Part shown: positions 57,701-64,000 of the stretch, piece after piece
Layout: each line of letters starts with the position of its first letter
Numbering within the stretch: the stretch's first letter is position 1
NCBI GenBank assembly: GCA_964007475.1
Contig: CAXFZM010000042.1
Location: forward strand, 186,001-250,000
Length of the DNA stretch: 64,000 nucleotides
Source: Hybos culiciformis
Taxonomy: Eukaryota > Arthropoda > Insecta > Diptera > Hybotidae
Direction of reading: 5' to 3'
The notes under the pieces: model-generated
What the model was told of the DNA's origin: nothing
Database searches by the model: none
What the model saw: only the letters and a program-made list of their open reading frames with translations
Position numbers and translations under genes: made by a program

Positions 57701-57763
57701 TATGGTGTAATTTTATCATTATTTTTTTTTCTATTTCTAAGATAAAATAAAATCACCGCAACA
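54705..57763 (-). repeat. Right arm of inverted-LTR element (LTR, minus orientation), 3059 bp
   Basis: Full-length arm without the nested element, so it serves as the empty-site reference for 49370-50678. It holds the TTAAGTGATTTGGTC minisatellite (56640-56825) and a ~460 bp less AT-rich block (57068-57530) missing from the left arm. Very long for an insect LTR. No gene was seen. Confidence 0.83.
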
Positions 57764-58390
57764 CTTGTCCGCAATTAGTTTTTTGTTCACTAATCTGTAA
57801 TCGATACATAGACGCAATTTTTTCTCCGAGCCCTTTTTCGGAAATAAAATAATTGGATTATTATAGTTCGATTTGCTTGGCTCGATCAGGTCATTCTCGA
57901 TAAGTTTAGTAACTTGCCTTTTTATTACATCTTTCTGTGAGTGAGGTAGCCTATAGTTTTTTATGTATACGGGTGTAGATTCGTTGATTCTTAGTTTTTG
58001 CTCATAAAAGTTGTTTACAGTCATTCGATCTCCTTCAACATGAAAAATGTTCGAATATTTTTCACATAATTTAAGAAATTTTACTTTATGTTCGGGTTTT
58101 GTGTTTTTCGATATTAGATTAAGTAATTTTTCCGTTCTATTTAAATTAATTTGGTTGGAATTAATACCATATATGGAATAATTAGATAAAGGTTCACTTT
58201 TAAGAATTAGGTTTTTTGAAATTGTTTGTATTTTATCAGTTGTATTCATTATGCGAATTAAAGAATTTGATCAAGCCACGATTGTTCTTGGTATAAATAT
58301 ATTAGGAGCGATTTCTTGATCTAAAATTAGGGATGGTTCATTATTAGGAAGTTTAAATGACCGAATAACCTCGCATCTTGCTGGTAAAAC
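57764..58390 (-). pseudogene. gypsy-2 protease/RT N-terminal part
   Basis: The minus-strand frame from 58249 has NNFYEQKLRINESTPVYIKN, NDLIEPSKSNYNNPI and LRLCIDYRLVNKKLIADK, where it meets the inverted-LTR insertion. Upstream, DQEIAPNIFIPR and an in-frame TGA (about 58275) precede it. Homologous to gypsy-1 at 15000-14300. It is cut at 58390 by the gypsy-3 LTR. Confidence 0.85.
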
Positions 58391-58979
58391 TGTAGTGGCA
58401 ACACTACAAGTTACTTTCGGCCGTGTCAAGTAAACCTCAGCCAAGCTAACAACGCACAGTCAATAACTGCGCAGTTGTTAACGAAGCTGGCAGAGTGTTC
58501 ACTTGACACGCCACACACACAAAAAAATGAAAAACGTCAAAAAAGATAAAAAATTTTCCTTCTTCTAGATCCGGATTTTGATCACGACGAAAGTCGTAAA
58601 AATAAAAAAGAATAAAAATTAAATTTTATTAATCTAATAAATTCAAAAAGTGATTAAGCAAAAATAATTTAATTTTCGAATGAAATTATTAATTATAATA
58701 ATTTAAGAAATAAAATTCAAAAAAAAAAAAAAAACTATTTTGATGTGAAATAAATAAATGTTTTAAAGTAAAAATAATAAAATTATTTTTACAACAAAAA
58801 TTAAAATAAAATATTTTTATTAAAATCGAAATAATAAAAACTAGGTTATAAACTATTTTGTGAAAATAAAATTAAGTGAAAATTTTAAGAAATAATAAAT
58901 TGTGAAAACTGTGAAAAAAGAAAAGCAGTGGCGATTTTCATTTCTCACTTCAGCAAAGAACCCAACAACACCCCCCACA
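58391..58979 (+). repeat. gypsy-3 5' LTR, 589 bp
   Basis: TGTAGTGG .. CCCCACA, TG..CA ends. The first 18 bases form a perfect hairpin TGTAGTG-GCAA-CACTACA. A second inverted pair GCCGTGTCAAGT / ACTTGACACGCC lies at 58421-58513. Confidence 0.8.
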
Positions 58980-58981
58980 AT

Positions 58982-58992
58982 TGGTGACCCCG
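58982..58992 (+). promoter_or_regulatory. gypsy-3 primer-binding site
   Basis: TGGTGACCCCG starts two bases after the LTR. The word is complementary to a tRNA 3' end and typical of CsRn1-like elements (tRNA-Trp). Confidence 0.72.
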
Positions 58993-60475
58993 CCTACCAA
59001 ATCATTGGTATAAAGAACATAAAAAAAAATCACATTTTTGTCTTTGATTTAAATCTAACACTTAAATTTTTACATTATCAAATAACCTAAAAAATTTAAC
59101 CTAAAAAATATAATATAAAACACATATTTTTTTTCAAACACACATTTTTTTTCTAACACTAGAAAAAAAAAAAAAAAAAACGTAATAAAAAAATATTTTT
59201 TCTGCACACAAGTGCACCTGGTCACCTGTTAAAAAAACAACATATCACCTGGTAAAAAACAACATATCGGTAAGCTGTACATTTTCCTAATAGTATTATT
59301 CATCAAATTGTCGCGCACACCACAACAAGCAGCAACTACAATCGACTTCAAAAAAAAAAAATTTTTTTTTGCAAAGCTGTCAAAATTGTAAAACATAAAC
59401 ATAAAAATCAATTTTTTTATTTTTTTATTCTTAATATTATCTGTAAAATCAAATTAATATTTTTATAAATTATTTCAAAAATTTTTTTAAATTTTAAATT
59501 CATATTGTAATATTAAATAAAAAATTTTTCTTCGCACAATTAAATTTAACTTTGGAATAAAAAAAAAAAAATTCAAAATTTATTTTTACCACAAATCAAA
59601 TTATTATTTTTTTTTCAAATCAAATTATTATTTTTTTCGTAAGTAAATAAATACAAAAATTATTTCAAAACAAAATAAATTATTACAACAATATTAAATT
59701 ATATCAGTAGAATTTTGTATACAAAAAAATGTAAATAATTTTTTTCAATACATAAAACATAATACTAAGAAAAAATTTTTTTTTAATTTATTTACATATA
59801 TTACATATATTTACATATTTTACATATTTTACATATATTATTTTTTTTTTGCATATATTACATAAATTTATGTTGAGCATACAGACCGTGTATTACAAAA
59901 CGTAACAAACGCCAAAATTTTTTTTTCATTTTGATCAATCCAATTAATATTTTTTTGTAATAAACACCAAAAATATTTAAAAAAAAAAAAAAAAAAAAAA
60001 AATTGTTTTTCTTCATAACAACCGGTTACAAACGACATAAAGTAAATATTGAGATATTTAAACAAAAATTTTTTTAAATTCTAACAAAAAAAAATTTTTT
60101 TTGATTACTAATATTAACTTACTATTAAAACCGGGTCTATACGTTCAACAAAAATTTATAATTTTTTAATAAATTTTAAATAAAATTGTTTTAAATACTA
60201 AACAATCAGAATATCATACAGGGTACTATAATTGTAAAAGAAGAAAACTAATTGTAAACAATAAAATTAATAATTCCATTTGATATTTTTTTTGAATTTA
60301 ATTTGCTTCGCTACAATTTTAATCGAACTTTATTTTAAAAAAAAAAAATTTTTTATTATAAAAATTTTTTTTTTCTTTCTTCTTCAATAAAGAAACAACT
60401 TACAATCATTAATTCCTCAAACTAACTCGAAAAATTTTTATTCTCAAAGAACATTCTTGCACAACACTTTAAAAT
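58993..60475 (+). other. gypsy-3 leader, non-coding
   Basis: Very AT-rich 5' untranslated DNA with homopolymers (for example A-run near 59979-60001). No ORF of interest. Confidence 0.6.
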
Positions 60476-61537
60476 ATGTTTGGTTTTCTCAATACTTCAA
60501 AGCGTGAGAATTCTCACAACGCTTCAGAAAATATAAACGCAATAGATGATAATGAAGAAGAAATTATTCTCAACGACCCTCCCAACCAAGAGCAGGAAAT
60601 TATCTTTCCCAATAATAACATTCCCAGTACTAGTCAAAATACTCAAAATTCTAACGCGAATCAAAATCAGAATTCAAATAATAATATTAATGCTGTAAAC
60701 ATTCGATTGCCACAATTTTGGACTCAAAGAGCCAAAACATGGTTCATCCAGTCTGAAGCCCAATTTGCGGCGAACCTAATCACCAACGACATTACCAAAT
60801 ACTCACTGACAGTAGCTTCATTACCACCTGAAGCATGCGAATCAGTCATCGATATTCTAACCAACCCTCCTCAAACTAATAATTACACTCAACTTAAAAA
60901 TGCACTAATAGATCGAAATGCACTATCTGACATAAAACGTTTAGAGACCTTATTTGATAACCAAAACTCAGGAGATCAAAAACCATCAGAAGTTTTGCGA
61001 TCCATAGGTCAACTGGCAGGTAGCAATTCTTTTAGCGAGGAAGTTATAAAAACCTTATGGCTACGTTAACTTCCTCAGGTAGTAAAAATCGCAATCATTT
61101 CGGATGAAGACAAAACCCTAGAGCAATTAGCTATCATTGCCGACAAAATTTTTGAAGCTCAACAAACTTCTTCTCTTTTTCAAGTATCGAATCCAAACTC
61201 TGAAGTCGGACATAGACTATCTAGACTCGAAAAAATGATAGAACAAATAGACATAAAATTCAAAAATTTTAATAGCTCTAGACAAAACAGAAATCGTTCG
61301 AATTCGTCACAACATCAGAGTAGATCAAAATCTCGCAACTCTTCAGATTCAAATACAAATTCGAACTCAAATTCCAATTCAAGTGCAAACCGCAATACAA
61401 ATTCAAATCAAAATTTTAATAGAGACAGATCTTCTTCAAGTTCTAATCCAAATCGTGCTTGTTGGTACCATCGTAAATTTGGCAAAGATGCGAAGAAATG
61501 CACTTGTGGTAACCCGGACCAACAGTCCCCAAACTAG
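60476..61537 (+). pseudogene. gypsy-3 gag, one in-frame stop
   Basis: Capsid gene. It starts MFGFLNTSKRENSHN, then an acidic Asn-rich part and the capsid signature VNIRLPQFWTQRAKTWFIQS EAQF, with KYSLTVASLPPEA and LRSIGQLAG. An in-frame TAA at 61067-61069 breaks it; the same frame resumes with LPQVVKIAIISDEDKTLEQL and a Ser/Asn/Arg-rich tail, and ends with CWYHRKFGKDAKKCTC (C-x2-H-x9-C-x-C). The last spacing is shorter than the family norm, perhaps a small deletion. Pol begins near the gag stop in the -1 frame. Confidence 0.85.
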
Positions 61538-61539
61538 AA

Positions 61540-64000
61540 CGCCAACCTGCTGTAGCGACCAGCAGTGACGGCGGCACAAACACTTGTCGCTTAATCATCA
61601 ACGACAAAATTAACAACATAAAATTTCTAATAGATACAGGTGCAGACCTTTCTGTAATACCAGCGAAAAACACAAATGTAATTGCAAATAGCTTAGTTCT
61701 CTCCGCAGCTAATGGTTCTAACATCAAAACTTTTGGATGCAAAATGCTAAAATTAAACTTAGGACTTAGAAGAGACTTTATTCATCAATTCATTATAGCT
61801 AGTATAGATAGGCCAATATTAGGTGCTGATTTTCTAAACAAATTCGGTCTTATAGTAGATATAAAAAACAAAAGGTTAATCGATCCCCTAACGGATCTTA
61901 AAGTAAACGCCTTAAGTTTAAATATAGAAACTCCTACACCCAAAATTTTACTAGTCGAAAATATTTTTTCTCCAATAATTAAGGAATTTCCTTCAATTAT
62001 AGAAGCCCCTAATTATTTTAAACCAGTTTTGCACAACATGGTGCATCACATCAATACAAATGGTCAACTTGCCGTTTGTCGCGCTCGACGATTAGACGTT
62101 AATCGTCTTAAAGCAGCCAAACAAGAATTTGAACTCATGAACGAACTAGGTATCTGCGAACCTTCATCCTCACCTGTTTCGTCACCTCTCCATACGGTGA
62201 AGAAAAAGGACAGCCTCGACTGGAGACCATGCGGCGATTACCGTCAGCTAAATGCGGTTACAATACCAGATCGGTATCCAATCCCACATCTCCAAAATCT
62301 TTTCAAAAATCGATTTAGTCCGTGCATTCCATTTAATACCAGTAGGAAAAGAGCACATTTTCAAAACGGCAGTGACTACACCGATGGGCTTGTTTGAATT
62401 TAAACGCATGCCTTTTGGTCTTCGCAACGCCGCACAAACATTTCAACGTTTCATCAACGAAGTTTGTAAAGGTTTAAATTTCTCTTTCGTTTACATAGAT
62501 GACATTTTAGTAGCCTCTAAAGATTCAAGTACACACGCGAAACAACTTAGACTATTGTTTTCACGCCTACAAGAGTACGGCATAACTGTTAACTTAGCTA
62601 AATGTGTTTTCGGCGTCGATCACTTAAAATTTTTAGGTCACACTGTCACTAAAGATGGCATTTTACCTTCAAAAGATAGAGTTCAAACCATTTTAGATTT
62701 TCCAATTCCAAATTCAATCAAATCTACACAACGTTTCTTAGGAATGATAAACTTTTACCATCGTTTCATTCCTAACATCGCAAAAACAGTCGCACCAATT
62801 TATGAACATCTTACTCTTTTTGGCAAATCAAAATCCAAAAAGAAAGATTTCACATGGTCCGATTCACTTAACAAACCTTTTGAAGATTCGAAGAAAGCTT
62901 TGGCCAACGCAACGCTATTAGTTTTTCCTGCTGATAACGCTAAGTTCAGCATCGCCACTGATGCTTCCGAGATAGCATGGGTGCTGTTCTCCAACAGTAC
63001 ACTTGCGATTCTTGGCAGCCATTAGCATTTTTCTCACGCAAGTTTTCACCTGCCGAGAAGAAATATTCTGCTTTTGACCGTGAACTCTTAGCAATTTATG
63101 CCGCATTAAAACACTTTCGTTATGCCATAGAAGGTAGAAACTTTACGATCTACACAGATCACAAACAACTTCTCAATGCAATTGCTTCTAAAACCGAGCG
63201 CAATCCTCGACAAACACGTCACTTAGATTTCATTTCACAATTCTCTACTGACATTCAACACATTTCAGGCGCTAGTAATGTAGTTGCCGATAGCCTTTCA
63301 CGCATTGAAGAAGTTAATTCAGAAAACATTATTCAATACGACTTACAAAAAATTGCAAAACTACAAGAAAACGACCCCGAACTTAAAAGTTTACTTCAGG
63401 AAACCTCTCCTTCTAAAACTAGAAAATTAGAAAAAATCAATTTACCCGATACCTCAATTTTCTGCGAAACCTCAACAGGCAATTTTCGGCCATACATTCC
63501 CTCTTCGATAAGACGTTCAGTTTTCCTTCAATTGCACAATATTTCCCATCCAGGAACTCATGCAACTAGAAAGCTAATAACGGCGCGATATTTCTGGCCT
63601 AAAATAAACACTGACATCAATCTTTGGACTAAGGCTTGCCAATCTTGCCAACAGTCAAAGATTCACCGTCATACAACTCCAGCTCCAGGCAAATTCGACA
63701 TCCCTTCAGGACGTTTTGAACATATTCACATGGATATCGTAGGTCCTTTCCCCCCGTCTAACAATTTTACCCACATTTTAACAATCGTCGACCGATTCTC
63801 AAGATGGCCTGAAGCCTATTGCATGTCAGACACCACAGCTAAAACTGTAGCAAAAGTTTTTGTCGCAAATTGGGTTTCAAGATTTGGCTGTCCAGCAACA
63901 TTAACGACAGACCAAGGAGCTCAATTCGATTCGAAACTTTTTACAGAATTAACTGCGTTGATAGGAGTTCACAGAACAAGAACAACTCCATATCACCCGC
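61540..64000 (+). pseudogene. gypsy-3 pol: protease, RT, RNase H, integrase (incomplete)
   Basis: Protease FLIDTGADLSVIP at 61624-61660, then PILGADFLNKFGLIVD. RT: DWRPCGDYRQLNAVTIPDRY in one frame to about 62300, then after a frame change or small deletion FKRMPFGLRNAAQTFQRF and the catalytic FVYIDDILVAS (about 62490). RNase H: SIATDASEIA, a one-base frame change near 62975, then FDRELLAIYAALKHFRY and IYTDHKQLLNAI. From about 62981 to 64000 the frame is open: GASNVVADSLSRIEE, the integrase zinc domain (HNISHPGTHATRKLI .. CQSCQQSK), first Asp HMDIVGPFP and second Asp LTTDQGAQFDS. The window ends before the catalytic Glu. Confidence 0.9.

Larger units (their letters stand above)
47387..57763 (-). 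mobile_element. 10.4 kb LTR-type element with inverted LTRs and captured TCTP mRNA
   Basis: Both outer ends read TGTTGCGGTGATTTTATTTT inward. They are flanked by the 4 bp duplication CTTG (47383-47386 and 57764-57767), inside gypsy-2 RT. The arms (47387-51274 plus, 54705-57763 minus) are near-identical inverted copies of one ~3 kb LTR ending ATCATAACA. Next to the right arm (minus strand) lies a PBS TGGCGCCCAACGTGG in triplicate. The left arm instead abuts a T15 tract, the poly(A) of a TCTP mRNA fragment. Between are a four-copy hairpin repeat, a pogo element and AT-rich filler. No gag or pol was seen, so it is non-autonomous. Integration with a clean short TSD implies retroviral-type integrase acting on two U3 ends. 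Confidence 0.82.
43841..58390 (-). mobile_element. Second mdg1-like gypsy element (gypsy-2), split by insertions
   Basis: The minus-strand pol fragments line up with gypsy-1: protease/RT start at 57764-58390, RT palm to RNase H at 45847-47386, integrase at 44867-45675 and integrase tail at 43841-44027. They are separated by the inverted-LTR element (47387-57763) and a MITE (44028-44866). The 5' half is interrupted by gypsy-3 at 58391. Its gag and LTRs are not seen in the window. Several stops and frame changes show an older copy than gypsy-1. Confidence 0.85.
58391..64000 (+). mobile_element. CsRn1-like Ty3/gypsy element (gypsy-3), truncated by window end
   Basis: 5' LTR, tRNA-Trp-type PBS, leader, gag with a CWYH zinc motif, then protease-RT-RNase H-integrase in a second frame. 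The CWYHRKFG..C gag motif and the TGGTGACCCCG primer word are characters of the CsRn1/Kabuki clade. It is inserted into gypsy-2 pol. Breaks in gag, RT and RNase H show this copy is defective. The 3' end and 3' LTR lie outside the window. Confidence 0.88.

Overview
The window looks like AT-rich nuclear DNA from an insect, or at least an arthropod. I see no operons, bacterial ribosome sites or rRNA. The reasons for an insect are spliced THAP-domain P-element-like transposase genes with GT..AG introns, BEL/Pao, Ty3/gypsy (mdg1-like and CsRn1-like) and jockey-type LINE retroelements, several hAT, pogo and MULE-like DNA elements, and a 5'-truncated processed copy of a TCTP mRNA whose C-terminus resembles insect TCTP. 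The species cannot be named. Almost all recognisable sequence is mobile DNA, much of it nested. The only candidate ordinary gene is a small two-exon zinc-finger gene on the minus strand (32099-32710).

Layout. 1-3163: decayed P-like transposase (+) cut by a 402 bp hAT-type MITE with 8 bp target duplication. 3658-5080: giant foldback built from inverted arrays of a 21 bp unit. 6487-7249: hAT remnant with perfect 8 bp TSD. 9566-10855: dispersed repeat copy A, with an inverted, interrupted copy B at 37386-39530; each copy shows empty sites for insertions in the other. 11172-24537: mdg1-like gypsy element on the minus strand (gypsy-1) with 5' LTR, PBS, gag, protease, RT/RNase H and a broken integrase. 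Its leader carries a nearly intact 3.77 kb P-like element (18175-21943) with 8 bp TSD, TIRs and seven exons.

24723-31935: BEL/Pao element with two LTRs, pol and a fusion-type envelope-like gene, but no gag or PBS. Each LTR carries eight hairpins with different stems and the same loop core. 32099-32710: zinc-finger gene. 34590-36400: truncated jockey-type LINE (-). 37386-43437: repeat copy B holding a MULE fragment and a MITE, then a large TIR element holding foldbacks with tRNA-like (box A/box B) arms and a TA-flanked MITE.

43841-58390: second mdg1-like gypsy (gypsy-2, minus strand, pseudogenised). It is split within reverse transcriptase by a 10.4 kb element (47387-57763) with two very long LTR-like arms in inverted orientation and a 4 bp TSD. 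That element carries three tandem primer-binding-site motifs, a TCTP mRNA fragment with poly(A) tail, a pogo-type element and a four-copy hairpin repeat. Its left arm has up to three further insertions inside one another. 58391-64000: CsRn1-like gypsy (gypsy-3, plus strand), inserted in gypsy-2 and running off the end inside integrase.

The strongest candidates for something undescribed are the constant-loop hairpin array of the BEL LTR, the inverted-LTR element with captured TCTP mRNA, and the tRNA-like foldback MITEs. All assignments rest on reading motifs and repeats by eye; no database search was possible.
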